Part shown: positions 1 through 8,424 of the stretch, piece by piece | Numbering within the stretch: the first letter of the stretch is position 1 | Layout of the letters: each line of letters opens with the position of its first letter | Assembly (NCBI GenBank): GCA_900766135.1 | Contig: CAAFUF010000004.1 | Coordinates: forward strand, 62,001 to 126,000 | DNA: 64,000 nt | Origin: Paenibacillaceae bacterium | Lineage (GTDB): Bacteria; Bacillota; Bacilli; Paenibacillales; Paenibacillaceae | Direction: 5' to 3' | The notes under the pieces: model-generated | What the model was told of the DNA's origin: nothing | What the model saw: the letters and a program-made list of their open reading frames with translations, nothing else | Database searches by the model: none | Translations under genes and position numbers: made by a program

Positions 1-619
1 ATGTACGCACGAAATCGGGCAGCCCATGGTGGTACGTGTAGACCTCGGCTTCTTTGGCCTTGAAGTTGATCGCCATCACATTGCTGGACTCGCCGAGCAG
101 GCGCTGCCCCCGGAGGATCCGCGAGAGCGCAATCGTAGCCAAATCAACCGCTTCCAGACGAAGTCCGGCCTGCTCCAGCGACGATACCAGCTCCTGGATG
201 ACCGGACGCGGCACGGCGGCAACGAACGTTAGCAGCGCTTCCTCTTGGTTGCGGTCCTCCATCCAATGGTAATCGACCACCGGGTCCTCGAACGGCAGGC
301 GGATGCTGCCTTCGATCTCCAGCTCGGTTACGCGCCGCTGCTGTCTTTTGTTTACTTTGGGAACTTGGAGCAATCGGATAAACGACTGGGAGGTGGGCGC
401 GGCCAAGCGAACTTTCTTCCCGGCAAGTCCCCGGCGGTTCACCCAGCGTTTCAGCATGTCGGCGAATCCGGTCACGTCGGGAACCCCGTCCTCGTTCAGT
501 TCGGCATCCACCGGCAGCAAACCGGCCCGTTCCACGGTACCGCGTTTGGGGTTGTATTTGACGTAACGGATGCCATCCTCATCGATCGTGATGCCGATGT
601 GGGCCGGCCGCCGGCTCAT
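1..619 (-). CDS. pilM: PilM-like type IV pilus assembly ATPase (3' end outside window)
   Basis: The first 206 codons are visible; the gene runs off the left edge. PilM is an actin-like cytoplasmic protein that binds the short tail of PilN and links the inner-membrane alignment complex to the pilus motor. The visible part opens with an actin-fold phosphate-1-like strand (HIGITIDEDGIRYV) and continues with the segment that precedes the 'EIEGSIRLPFEDPVVDYHW' region, a PilM hallmark (I..PF...V.DY). The ATG overlaps the pilD stop as TAATG, so the two are probably translationally coupled. It is the sixth gene of the minus-strand pilus operon; pilN and pilO are expected next, outside the window. The family call comes from motif and position. 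Confidence 0.85.
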   Translation of the reverse strand, partial: MSRRPAHIGITIDEDGIRYVKYNPKRGTVERAGLLPVDAELNEDGVPDVTGFADMLKRWVNRRGLAGKKVRLAAPTSQSFIRLLQVPKVNKRQQRRVTELEIEGSIRLPFEDPVVDYHWMEDRNQEEALLTFVAAVPRPVIQELVSSLEQAGLRLEAVDLATIALSRILRGQRLLGESSNVMAINFKAKEAEVYTYHHGLPDFVRT

Positions 620-1395
620 TAAAAAGGAATGACGTTTTGCAGATACCAATGGATGATCTCCTTTCCATACATGTAAACCACCAGGGTGCCGATCGCCAAA
701 AAGGGACCAAACGCCAGCGTCTGGCCGCGGCTTCTGCGGCCCCGCGCTAGTTGCAGCAGTCCGGCGGCCGCGCCGGCCGCACTGGCCAGAAACAAGGCCA
801 AGAGCACGCCGGGAAAGCCGACGACCCCGCCGAAAACGGTCAGCAGCTTCACGTCGCCCATCCCCATCCCCTTCCCGGAGGTGAGGAGGGCGATCAGCAG
901 CAGCAGACCGCCGCCGCCAAGCGCGCCCAGCGCTTGGCTCCACAGCGGGACGCCGCCCGCCAGCGGGGCGGCGACGAGCAGCACGGCGCCGAAGCCCATG
1001 ACGGCACCGTTGGGGATGATCTGCGCGGTCAGGTCGGTGACCGTGCAGATCACGGCCAGGGCGGTCAGCAGCAGGCCGACCGCCCATGCGCCCGATGCAC
1101 CGAACTGCAGGTGCATCAGCGCGAACAGCGCCGCCGTCGCGAGGGCGGCGGCGAGGTCTCCGGCCCGGCACAGCCGGCCGGAGGCGGGGGCGGCAGCGGC
1201 GCTGGCGTTAGCCGCGCCGCCCGCGGGCTCGCCCCAGGCGGGCGCTTCGCCTGCCGCCGGGCCTGCGGCTTCGCCGTTGGCGGCGCGTTGCCCCTCGCGC
1301 CGCGCTGCCAGCCGGCGCCCGTAACGCGCCAGGGCCGGCCCCAGGGCCAGCCCTGCGGCAAAATTCAGCGCCGTCAGGAGTAGATTCGCATCCAT
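619..1395 (-). CDS. pilD: Prepilin peptidase (A24 aspartic protease) lacking the usual methylase region
   Basis: 258 aa membrane protease that cleaves the leader peptides of the pilins encoded beside it. Both catalytic aspartates are in place: VTDLTAQIIPN (D-x5-IPN type) and GKGMGMGDVKL (GxGD). Several hydrophobic segments surround them. The N-terminal half is odd. Typical PilD has a first membrane segment, then a cytoplasmic Cys-x2-Cys pair domain needed for N-methylation of the mature pilin. Here the first segment (residues about 5-25) is followed by roughly 45 residues of Ala/Gly/Pro-rich linker with a single Cys, then directly by the peptidase. Methylation may therefore be absent or done by another protein. 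The ATG overlaps the pilA stop (TAATG). The locally very high GC content explains the many spurious open frames on the other strand. Confidence 0.85.
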   Translation of the reverse strand: MDANLLLTALNFAAGLALGPALARYGRRLAARREGQRAANGEAAGPAAGEAPAWGEPAGGAANASAAAAPASGRLCRAGDLAAALATAALFALMHLQFGASGAWAVGLLLTALAVICTVTDLTAQIIPNGAVMGFGAVLLVAAPLAGGVPLWSQALGALGGGGLLLLIALLTSGKGMGMGDVKLLTVFGGVVGFPGVLLALFLASAAGAAAGLLQLARGRRSRGQTLAFGPFLAIGTLVVYMYGKEIIHWYLQNVIPF

Positions 1396-1844
1396 TAGGG
1401 TTTTGTCGTGCTCCCTGGTTTACCGTCTTTCAAAGCAGTTGCGGTGAAATATATCGTATCTCCGTCCGTAACTACTAACGTAACAAGCGCCCCGGAGCTG
1501 AGTTTTGAAAAGTCAATCGTCGTCGTCTCAGCCAAGGCCTTCCCCGATTTCGGATCCGTAAGCCCGCTTTGGATATACTTGTCTGCAACCAACTGCGCCA
1601 ACGTATGCGTTCCTGAGATCTCCCCGTTATTTTTTGTGATCGATCTCAATCTCGCCGCCTCATACAGCTGGTTCGCCGTCGCCGATCTGGCATTTGCTTT
1701 CGTATCGTCCAGCAGCCCCGTAATCAACGGCACCGCGATGGCGGCGATGACGCCGATGATCACGATAACGGCCAGCAGTTCGACGAGCGTAATCCCCTTC
1801 TCTTCCTTGCGCATACGCTGAAAACGTTGGATGAGTGCTGTCAT
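1395..1844 (-). CDS. pilA: Major type IV prepilin
   Basis: 149 aa. A short basic leader ending RKEEKG is followed by ITLVELLAVIVIIGVIAAIA, the canonical class III signal: cleavage after Gly, Glu at mature position 5, and a hydrophobic helix that packs the filament core. The remaining ~110 residues form a small soluble head (repeated T/K/G, no Cys pair, so no disulfide-bonded D-region). It lies between pilC and the peptidase gene, where the main pilin sits in Gram-positive type IV pilus operons. A good SD (AAGGGGG, ten bases before ATG) suggests high translation. It could be a lower-abundance pilin if another exists elsewhere, but its position favours the major subunit. Confidence 0.9.
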   Translation of the reverse strand: MTALIQRFQRMRKEEKGITLVELLAVIVIIGVIAAIAVPLITGLLDDTKANARSATANQLYEAARLRSITKNNGEISGTHTLAQLVADKYIQSGLTDPKSGKALAETTTIDFSKLSSGALVTLVVTDGDTIYFTATALKDGKPGSTTKP

Positions 1845-1887
1845 GATTGATTAACCCCCTTAAATAATTCGTATCCTTCAAACAAGA

Positions 1888-3096
1888 TTAACTGATATTT
1901 CGGTACAAGCTGAGCATCGGGATCATGACCGAAGCGACAATAAAACCTACGACGCCAGCCAGCAAGAGGATCATCACCGGCTCGATCAATTGCTTCAGCT
2001 TGTCCACGGTGTTCTCCACGTCGCGTTCGTAAAAATCGGCCACCTTGGCCAGCATCGCATCGATCGAGCCCGTCTCCTCGCCAACCCGGATCATCTGGGT
2101 CACCAGCGGCGGAAACACCCAGGATTGGCGCAGCGGCTCGGACAGCGGCCGACCTTGGCGCAGCGAGGCCTGACATTCCCGGAGCGTGGCTCCGATCACC
2201 CGGTTGCCCACCGCCTTCTCCACGATGGCCAGGGCTTGGAGCACCGGCACCGCACTGGCGAACAGCGAGGACAACGTCCGCGTCAGCTGCGCGATCGCGC
2301 TTTTTCGATTGAGCATCCCGAACACGGGGGCTTTGAGCTTCATATAATCCCAAGCATACGCTCCCCGTTCCCACCGCAGGAGCAGATAGACCGCGGCGAC
2401 CGCCGCCAAAGCGGTCAACAGCCACAGAATCCAATGTTGTTCCAGGCTGCGGCTGAGGGACAGCGTAAACTTCGTGATCGCGGGCAAATCGCCGCCCAGT
2501 TGGGCGAACATCGCCTGAAACCGCGGAATCATGAATTTCAGCAAAAAGATAATGACAAACACGGCCATCACGCTGACGATCAGCGGGTAGGTCATCGCCG
2601 ACTTCACTTTTTCCCGCGTGACATGCGCTTTTTCAAAATACACGGCCAGCCGCTCCAGCGTCTCCTCCATGCTGCCGGCCTCTTCCCCCGCACGGATCAT
2701 GTGCACGAAGATCGTCGGAAAGATCCGCGGGTACGCCGAGATCGCTCCGGAGAACGTGCTCCCCTTGCGGAGCTCGGCCGTCACCTCAGCCAGCGTCTTC
2801 TTCAGCGGTTTGCTTTCGGATTGCTCCGCCAGAATGGCGGTGGCCTCGACGATGGAAATGCCCGCCTTGATCATCGTGGCAAATTGCCGGCAAAATACGA
2901 CGAACTGTTCGTTTTTGACCGGACTGCCCAGGTAGAATTCTTTATTCCAAACGGTCTCTCGCTTCTCGCGCAGACCCGTTACAACGATTTGCTGCCGCTT
3001 TAATTCGGCAAGCGCAGTGGACCGATCGGGAGCTTGCAATGCCCCTTTCCGTTGTTTCCCCACCACATCCTTGCCCTGGTATACGTATTGGGGCAT
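1888..3096 (-). CDS. pilC: Type IV pilus inner-membrane platform protein PilC
   Basis: 402 aa, the normal length. PilC sits in the membrane between the PilB/PilT motors and the growing pilus. Two copies of the T2SSF domain are visible: residues ~65-190 (FCRQFATMIKAGISIVEA... with IRAGEEAGSMEETLERLA) and ~270-395 (LTRTLSSLFASAVPVLQA... with IRVGEETGSIDAMLAKVA). Each is followed by hydrophobic segments, and the C-terminus ends in GFIVASVMIPMLSLYRNIS. The start codon has AAGGA about ten bases upstream. It lies 49 bp after pilT, a gap with no terminator, and is followed by pilA 43 bp downstream. Confidence 0.95.
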   Translation of the reverse strand: MPQYVYQGKDVVGKQRKGALQAPDRSTALAELKRQQIVVTGLREKRETVWNKEFYLGSPVKNEQFVVFCRQFATMIKAGISIVEATAILAEQSESKPLKKTLAEVTAELRKGSTFSGAISAYPRIFPTIFVHMIRAGEEAGSMEETLERLAVYFEKAHVTREKVKSAMTYPLIVSVMAVFVIIFLLKFMIPRFQAMFAQLGGDLPAITKFTLSLSRSLEQHWILWLLTALAAVAAVYLLLRWERGAYAWDYMKLKAPVFGMLNRKSAIAQLTRTLSSLFASAVPVLQALAIVEKAVGNRVIGATLRECQASLRQGRPLSEPLRQSWVFPPLVTQMIRVGEETGSIDAMLAKVADFYERDVENTVDKLKQLIEPVMILLLAGVVGFIVASVMIPMLSLYRNIS

Positions 3097-3145
3097 CTGG
3101 CATCTGTCCTTCCGCTTCTCGCATCTGTCTTCGCGCCCCCTTGTA

Positions 3146-4207
3146 TCAGAGGGAGCTTTCCGTCAAGTACGGCCGGGCCGAAGCTTCATCAACCGCGCCC
3201 TGCCGCAGCAGCTCGCGCAGGCTCATCTCCAAGGTGTGCATTCCAAGCTGGAAGTTCGTTTGCATCACGCTTTTTATCTGGTGCACCTTCTCCGAACGGA
3301 TCAGATTGCCCACCGCAGGCGGGTTGAGCAGCAACTCCGTCGCGCACACGCGCCCTTTCCCGCTGCGGGACGGCAGCAGGCGCTGCGATAGGATCGCCAA
3401 TAGCACCGAGGCGAGCTGAATCCGGATCTGCCCCTGCTGGGCCGGCGGAAAAACGTCGATGATCCGATCGATCGTCTGCGGCGCATCGGCCGTGTGCAGG
3501 GTGGCAAAAACGAGATGTCCGGTTTCGGCCGCCGTGATCGCCGTTCGGATCGTTTCGGGATCGCGCATCTCGCCGACCAGAATGATATCCGGGTCCTGGC
3601 GAAGCGCCGCCCGGAGCCCATTATCGAACGAGAGCGTATCCAGTCCCACCTCCCGCTGATTGATGATCGATTTATCATGGCGATGCAGATATTCGATCGG
3701 GTCCTCCAGCGTGACGATATGCTTGCGCTGCGTGTGGTTGATATGGTCGATCAGCGAAGCCAAGGTCGTCGATTTCCCGCTTCCGGTCGGGCCGGTGACA
3801 AGAAACAATCCTTGCGGCTTCTGGGCCAGCTTCAACAGCACGGGCGGCAAATTCAACGTCTCGAAGGCCGGGACCGAAGGCGAGATAACCCTTGCCGCGA
3901 TACTGATCGAACCCCGCTGCCGAAAGACGTTGATGCGGAACCGGGAGATGCCCGGCACGCCGTAAGAGAAATCCAGCTCCCCTTGCTCCGCGAATTTCTT
4001 GTACTGCGCCGGACTCATCAGCTCCTGCACGATCTGCTCCAGCGTGGACGGCGACAGCAGCTCCTCGCCCAACGCCCGAAGCGAACCGTCGATCCGCAGC
4101 ACCGGCGGCGAATTCACCGTCACGTGCAAATCGGATGCGCCGGCGTCAAACGCCTGTTTCAGCAGGCCGTTAAACGTCTCGTCCGTTACGATCACTTCCT
4201 GATTCAT
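3146..4207 (-). CDS. pilT: Pilus retraction ATPase PilT
   Basis: 353 aa hexameric AAA-type ATPase that drives depolymerisation of the pilus (twitching, DNA uptake). The N-terminal PAS-like part (DAGASDLHVTVNSPPVLRIDG) is typical. It has Walker A GPTGSGKST at about residues 137-145, an Asp-box and Walker B (DPDIILVGEMRDPET) and a His-box (GHLVFATLHTADAPQTIDRIIDVFP). The usual C-terminal AIRNLIR retraction motif corresponds here to AVGNLIRSEK, which is reasonably conserved. The ATG lies inside the pilB stop (ATGA overlap, 4 bp), so the extension and retraction motors are coupled in translation. Confidence 0.95.
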   Translation of the reverse strand: MNQEVIVTDETFNGLLKQAFDAGASDLHVTVNSPPVLRIDGSLRALGEELLSPSTLEQIVQELMSPAQYKKFAEQGELDFSYGVPGISRFRINVFRQRGSISIAARVISPSVPAFETLNLPPVLLKLAQKPQGLFLVTGPTGSGKSTTLASLIDHINHTQRKHIVTLEDPIEYLHRHDKSIINQREVGLDTLSFDNGLRAALRQDPDIILVGEMRDPETIRTAITAAETGHLVFATLHTADAPQTIDRIIDVFPPAQQGQIRIQLASVLLAILSQRLLPSRSGKGRVCATELLLNPPAVGNLIRSEKVHQIKSVMQTNFQLGMHTLEMSLRELLRQGAVDEASARPYLTESSL

Positions 4208-5883
4208 CGTTCTTCCTCTTCCACTTCACGGACGATTTCCTGCAGGGTGGTTTGTCCCTCCAGCGCCTTCTGGATCCCGTCGGCAAACAGCGTCGTCATC
4301 CCTTGCTCCTTCGCCATCCGGCGCAGTTCATGGATCGATCGGCCGTCGACGATCGCAGAACGAAGGTCATCGCTGATCAGCAGCGCTTCATGCACCGCCA
4401 TTCGGCCCCGGTAGCCGGTTTTGCCGCAGGTGCCGCAGCCGTTGCCGCGGTACAGCTTGTCCGAATGAATCCCGAGCCGCTCCAGGTAAATCGTTTCCTG
4501 CCGATCCGGCGCATAGGATGTTTTGCAATCCGGGCAGATGCAGCGCACCAGCCGCTGGGCTACGATCCCGATCAGCGACGAGGCGATCAGGTACGGTTCG
4601 ATGCCCATGTCGCGCAGTCGGACGACCGTGCTTATCGCATCGTTGGTATGTAAGGTCGAAAATACGAGATGACCGGTTAATGAAGCTCGGATCGCGATCT
4701 CCGCCGTTTCCAGGTCGCGGATTTCCCCCACCATGATAATGTTGGGGTCCTGACGCAGGATGGAGCGCAGCCCTCTGGCAAACGTCAACCCCGCCGTTGG
4801 ATGGACCTGCATTTGGTTCACGCCTTCCAGCATGTATTCGACCGGATCTTCGACCGTAATGATATTCGTTTCCTCCCGGTTCAAATGCTGCAACGCCGAG
4901 TACAGGGTCGTCGTTTTCCCGCTCCCGGTCGGTCCGGTCAGCAGGACCATGCCATGCTTCTTCTCGATCATGTGCCGGAACAAGCTTAACGTATGCTCCG
5001 TCATGCCCAGCTTGTCCACGCCCTTTACGCCGTCGGCAAGGTCGAGCAGCCGCATGACGATTTTTTCCCCATGGACGGTAGGCAGGGAGGACAATCGGAT
5101 ATCGATCGGTTTGCCGTCCACGAGCATCTTGATCCGGCCGTCTTGCGGCAGCCGCCGTTCGGCGATGTTCAGGTTGCCCAAAATCTTCAACCTGGCGATG
5201 ATGACGCCTTGCATCGACTTCGGAACGGTCCGCTCGTTGCGCAGCTGTCCGTCGATGCGGTAGCGGATCGCCAGTTGCGTCTCCATCGGGTCGACGTGAA
5301 TGTCGCTTGCGCCGAGGCGCACCGCCTGCTCGATCATTTGCTGAACCAGTCGAACGACGGGCGAATCCTCACCCAGGATCACCGAATCCTCAACGTCGAT
5401 TTGCGTGACGCCGGTTCCGAGGTCCTTGATCATTTCGTTCATGGAGTCCTGCAGACCGTACAAGCGGGCAATCCCCCGCTGCAGCTCGCCCCGCGAAATG
5501 ATGGCCGGTTCGATCGTAAAGCCGGTGCTCATTCGAAGGTCGTCGATGACGAACAAGTCCAACGGGTCGGCCATCGCAACCATCAGCTTGCGCCCGTCCA
5601 CGCGGATCGGGAGTACTTGATACCGTCTGGCCATTTGTTCCGGGATGACCTGGCTCAATTTGGCGTCAATTTGAAACCTTGACAAGGTGACATGCGGGAT
5701 GCCCAGCTGAAATTCCAACACTTCGATGAGCTGGTGCTCCGTAAGCACCCCTTGCGTCAGCAGCACGTCGCCGAGTTTTTTCTTGGTATGCTGCTGTTCC
5801 TCCAAAGCGGTTTGCAGCTGCGGTTCCGTGATGATTCCGGACTCCAGCAGAAGTTCACCCAACCTTTTTTTGATCGTGTACAT
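4204..5883 (-). CDS. pilB: Pilus extension ATPase PilB with MshEN domain
   Basis: 559 aa, first gene of the minus-strand pilus operon. PilB powers pilus assembly from the cytoplasmic face. Residues ~5-70 form an MshEN/T2SSE_N domain with two similar halves (RLGELLLESGIITEPQL, then KLGDVLLTQGVLTEHQL), the type that binds cyclic di-GMP in MshE. The ATPase core follows: Walker A GPTGSGKTTT near residue 315-324, Asp-box, Walker B (DPNIIMVGEIRDLETAE), His-box (GHLVFSTLHTNDAI). A tetracysteine zinc site (CICPDC ... GCGTCG) follows, as in PilB/GspE. SD GAGGTG precedes the ATG. Pilus extension is therefore likely tuned by c-di-GMP; that is inferred from the domain. Confidence 0.95.
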   Translation of the reverse strand: MYTIKKRLGELLLESGIITEPQLQTALEEQQHTKKKLGDVLLTQGVLTEHQLIEVLEFQLGIPHVTLSRFQIDAKLSQVIPEQMARRYQVLPIRVDGRKLMVAMADPLDLFVIDDLRMSTGFTIEPAIISRGELQRGIARLYGLQDSMNEMIKDLGTGVTQIDVEDSVILGEDSPVVRLVQQMIEQAVRLGASDIHVDPMETQLAIRYRIDGQLRNERTVPKSMQGVIIARLKILGNLNIAERRLPQDGRIKMLVDGKPIDIRLSSLPTVHGEKIVMRLLDLADGVKGVDKLGMTEHTLSLFRHMIEKKHGMVLLTGPTGSGKTTTLYSALQHLNREETNIITVEDPVEYMLEGVNQMQVHPTAGLTFARGLRSILRQDPNIIMVGEIRDLETAEIAIRASLTGHLVFSTLHTNDAISTVVRLRDMGIEPYLIASSLIGIVAQRLVRCICPDCKTSYAPDRQETIYLERLGIHSDKLYRGNGCGTCGKTGYRGRMAVHEALLISDDLRSAIVDGRSIHELRRMAKEQGMTTLFADGIQKALEGQTTLQEIVREVEEEER

Positions 5884-6170
5884 GGTTCACCTCATCCCTG
5901 TCGGAGTTTTTAAGCAATTTAAACATTCTGGTGCTGAAAAAACCGGCTCAGATGTTAGTTCCAAAGACCCATTCGAATGGATCGGGCCATTTGATAGATT
6001 ACGAGAGGATAAATTAAATAAACAACTGCAATTTCATAACGATTATATACCTTTCGCAAAAACGATGCTATCATTTTATAGTAAAATATACCTAGATTAC
6101 ATAGAGCTCGACAGGACTCTCCATCGATTAACAAAACTCTACATTTTTTATCCCGTTCGAAAGCGAGTGG
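5884..6170. promoter_or_regulatory. Divergent intergenic region between pilB and the minor pilin genes
   Basis: AT-rich 287-bp spacer that must hold promoters for both pilus transcription units. On the minus strand a TATAAT-like -10 is readable at 6042-6047, but its -35 is weak. A short palindrome CCATTCGAATGG lies at about 5971-5982. I looked for c-di-GMP riboswitch motifs, given the MshEN domain in PilB, and saw none. Confidence 0.45.
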
Positions 6171-6659
6171 ATGGTCATGAAATCCGTTTTAAGACAAAAA
6201 AGTTCTTCCCTTCAGCAAACGATTGCGCGGGAAGAAGGCCTGACGCTGCTCGAAGTGGCCCTTGCTCTAGTTATTCTCTCGATCGTCAGCTTATATTTTT
6301 TGTCTTATTTTACGAACAGCGCCTCGCAAAGCAAACTTACGAACCAACGCCTGTCTGCGACCCATTTAGCCAACGCCCGGCTCCACGAGGTTCAGTCTAT
6401 GGAATTCTCGCAGCTGCAGGCCCTGGCCAGCAGCTCGCCGGGAACGTTGCCCGATACGACCAGGGGCATCTATCTCCTAAAGACCGAGGTCAGTGACCGC
6501 AGTTCAAAATACACTTCAAATTCCGACATTTTGTATATCACCGTAACGGTCTATTGGCAGCCCGATCCGTCCCAAGGGTTAGGCAAGTATAGGCATAACG
6601 TCTCGATTACGGGCGCCGTCAAAAAGAACTATGCGACCGCTGGAGGGAGTTTGCCATGA
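6171..6659 (+). CDS. Minor pilin, PilV/GspI-like
   Basis: 162 aa with a class III prepilin signal: long basic leader, then AREEG followed by LTLLEVALALVILSIVSLYF (Glu at mature position 5) and a ~110-residue soluble domain. Such minor pilins prime assembly at the pilus tip. It is the first of three genes read away from the pilB operon, and its last codons overlap the next gene (ATGA). Two in-frame ATGs (6171 and 6177) are possible; GCGAGTGG just upstream does not separate them. Assignment to PilV/GspI is by order and leader only; the head domain is not recognisable by eye. Confidence 0.75.
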   Translation: MVMKSVLRQKSSSLQQTIAREEGLTLLEVALALVILSIVSLYFLSYFTNSASQSKLTNQRLSATHLANARLHEVQSMEFSQLQALASSSPGTLPDTTRGIYLLKTEVSDRSSKYTSNSDILYITVTVYWQPDPSQGLGKYRHNVSITGAVKKNYATAGGSLP

Positions 6660-7144
6660 AGCATCGGATGCGGCTGATTCGCCGGGAGGACGGAATCACG
6701 CTGGTGGAGCTGCTGGCCGCTTTGGCTTTATCCGGTTTGCTGGTCATTTTGGTGTCGACCGTGCTGACCACGTCCCTGTTCGCTTTTGGCCGGGTCAACC
6801 ATGAAACGCAGCTGCGCAATGAAGCGATCACGCTAAGCTCCGCGCTTCAGGCCAAGCTAAGGAATGCCGTGGCGGTCACAGGCTCCGGCAGCAGCTTTAC
6901 TCAATTTCAGGCCGAGGTGGTCACCGACGCGCTTACGGAATCTACCAAGACGATCTTCGTTCAGCTGGACAGGGGCCTGCTTTTCCTTGACGGTGCCCGA
7001 TTCAGCGACGAAACGTTGGATTTATCCGGCACCACTTTCTCCAAGGGACCTAACGATTTGAGGATAAACCTGCAAGTGGCGCTGAAAGAGGATCCTAAGG
7101 TGGAGCCGATCTATTTGTTCGTTTCGATCAAACTTTTTTCGTGA
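6656..7144 (+). CDS. Minor pilin, PilW/GspJ-like
   Basis: 162 aa. The leader ends RREDG, followed by ITLVELLAALALSGLLVILV, a textbook prepilin signal with Glu5. The soluble part continues FGRVNHETQLRNEAITLSSALQAKL, like the extended helix of GspJ/PilW pseudopilins. It starts within the stop of the preceding pilin gene (4-bp overlap) and ends 11 bp before the next, so the three genes form one translation-coupled unit. It probably forms part of the tip complex with its neighbours. Confidence 0.75.
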   Translation: MKHRMRLIRREDGITLVELLAALALSGLLVILVSTVLTTSLFAFGRVNHETQLRNEAITLSSALQAKLRNAVAVTGSGSSFTQFQAEVVTDALTESTKTIFVQLDRGLLFLDGARFSDETLDLSGTTFSKGPNDLRINLQVALKEDPKVEPIYLFVSIKLFS

Positions 7145-7155
7145 GGTGTATAGGG

Positions 7156-8424
7156 ATGAAAGGACGAGGACCAACCGCTTTCCGCCAAGAGCAGGGTTAT
7201 GCCTTAATTTCCGTTCTGCTACTGGTCGCCCTTCTGCTTGTGGTCGGCACCTTGGTGATGCAGTCGGTGACAAACTCTCAAGGCATGGTAAATATCTCGG
7301 AAGATATCGTCTCCGCCCAAGCCGACGGCGAAACGAAGCTGCTGATTAAGCTCTCCGAACTCCGTGCGGCTGTGATGGCGCTGAAGGATAAGGACAAGAT
7401 GACGCTGGACGACGTCAATGCCGCCGCCGCCCCCTATGTGGAGCCGGGCACGGTAACCTTGGACAAGGAGAACCAGCGATACGTTGCGATCGTTAAAGCC
7501 GAGGGGGTATCGGACAAAGTCACGCAAACCTACCGGCGGAAGGTGGAGATCACGCTTTCTTTCGCGCCCGGCAATCCATCACCGGGAACCGGGACGGGCG
7601 GGTATGCCGTGGTTAGCTTCGGGGCTACGGCTTTGAACGGAACGACGATCAATGGAAACGTCTACTCGGGCGGAGCGGTCGCCAATAATCAATCCGTCAT
7701 CTATGGGTCTCTCGTATCTCCGACACTACCGGGCGGACCGGGTCTGCCCCCGCCTAGCCGCCTGGATATAAGCTCCATCGTGAATCAGGTTGATCAGAAT
7801 ATCAAGGCGACCAAATCGGCCCTCTTTTCAACCCCGGCCACGCAACAGGATTTCGAGGTCAAAAGCAACATCAAATTCACTAAATCAACCGTATTGAATC
7901 CGATCAAACTGATGTCCAACGTATCGTTAACAGTGGATGGCGATCTTTTGGTAAAAGGCGGGGTGACGATGGAGGCTAATTCATCGATCGTTGCCAGCGG
8001 GATCATCTACATTAGCGGGGACTTGCTAATCAACAGCGGGAACAATATGAAATTGCAAGGCAGCCTGATTAAAGTAAACGGAACCACCAACTTTAACAGC
8101 GATCCAACGGTGAACCTCACCGGGGATTTCTACGGAAGCACATTAAACACGGGCGGTACGCTGCTGGCACAAAACATCTATTTGACGGGAACGTCTAACG
8201 GGAACTTGAACGGCAATAATCAATTTGCGTTGTTCGCCGCAGGTTCGGTCAACGTGAACAACGGCAGCGCCTCCTCAACCATAACGGGGAGCATCTATAC
8301 GAACGGTGCGCTTAATATCAACGGAAACAGCAAAGTCACCATCAACGGCTTCGCTTCTCCCCTCGGCCCCCCCGAGAAACCGTCCGAGATCAAGTTCGAG
8401 GAGAAGAACGTCGTGATGAACTGA
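7156..8424 (+). CDS. PilX-like N-terminus fused to a beta-repeat (bactofilin-like) domain
   Basis: 422 aa from the ATG at 7156, chosen because AGGTG lies seven bases upstream; an in-frame GTG at 7141 overlaps the previous gene and is less likely. The N-terminus (QEQGYALISVLLLVALLLVV) is a PilX/GspK-type leader without Glu5, as is usual for that family. Residues ~30-140 are a soluble stalk. From ~150 to the end there are short alternating repeats rich in N, G, S, T and V (TINGNVYSGG, LTVDGDLLVKGGV, IYISGDLLINSG, SVNVNNGSASSTITGSIYTNG). These resemble the right-handed beta-helix of bactofilin/polymer-forming proteins, probably placing an adhesive rod at the pilus tip. That domain call is by repeat character only. 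The gene ends with no obvious partner downstream. Confidence 0.7.
   Translation: MKGRGPTAFRQEQGYALISVLLLVALLLVVGTLVMQSVTNSQGMVNISEDIVSAQADGETKLLIKLSELRAAVMALKDKDKMTLDDVNAAAAPYVEPGTVTLDKENQRYVAIVKAEGVSDKVTQTYRRKVEITLSFAPGNPSPGTGTGGYAVVSFGATALNGTTINGNVYSGGAVANNQSVIYGSLVSPTLPGGPGLPPPSRLDISSIVNQVDQNIKATKSALFSTPATQQDFEVKSNIKFTKSTVLNPIKLMSNVSLTVDGDLLVKGGVTMEANSSIVASGIIYISGDLLINSGNNMKLQGSLIKVNGTTNFNSDPTVNLTGDFYGSTLNTGGTLLAQNIYLTGTSNGNLNGNNQFALFAAGSVNVNNGSASSTITGSIYTNGALNINGNSKVTINGFASPLGPPEKPSEIKFEEKNVVMN

Noticed and set aside
1990..3003. Long plus-strand reading frame opposite pilC
   Set aside because: It is antisense to a clear PilC, its translation is rich in R, H, Q and D as expected for a shadow of GC-rich coding DNA, and it has no ribosome site.
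5884..6170. Cyclic di-GMP riboswitch before the pilus genes
   Set aside because: Searched for because PilB has an MshEN domain; neither class I nor class II core motifs were found on either strand.
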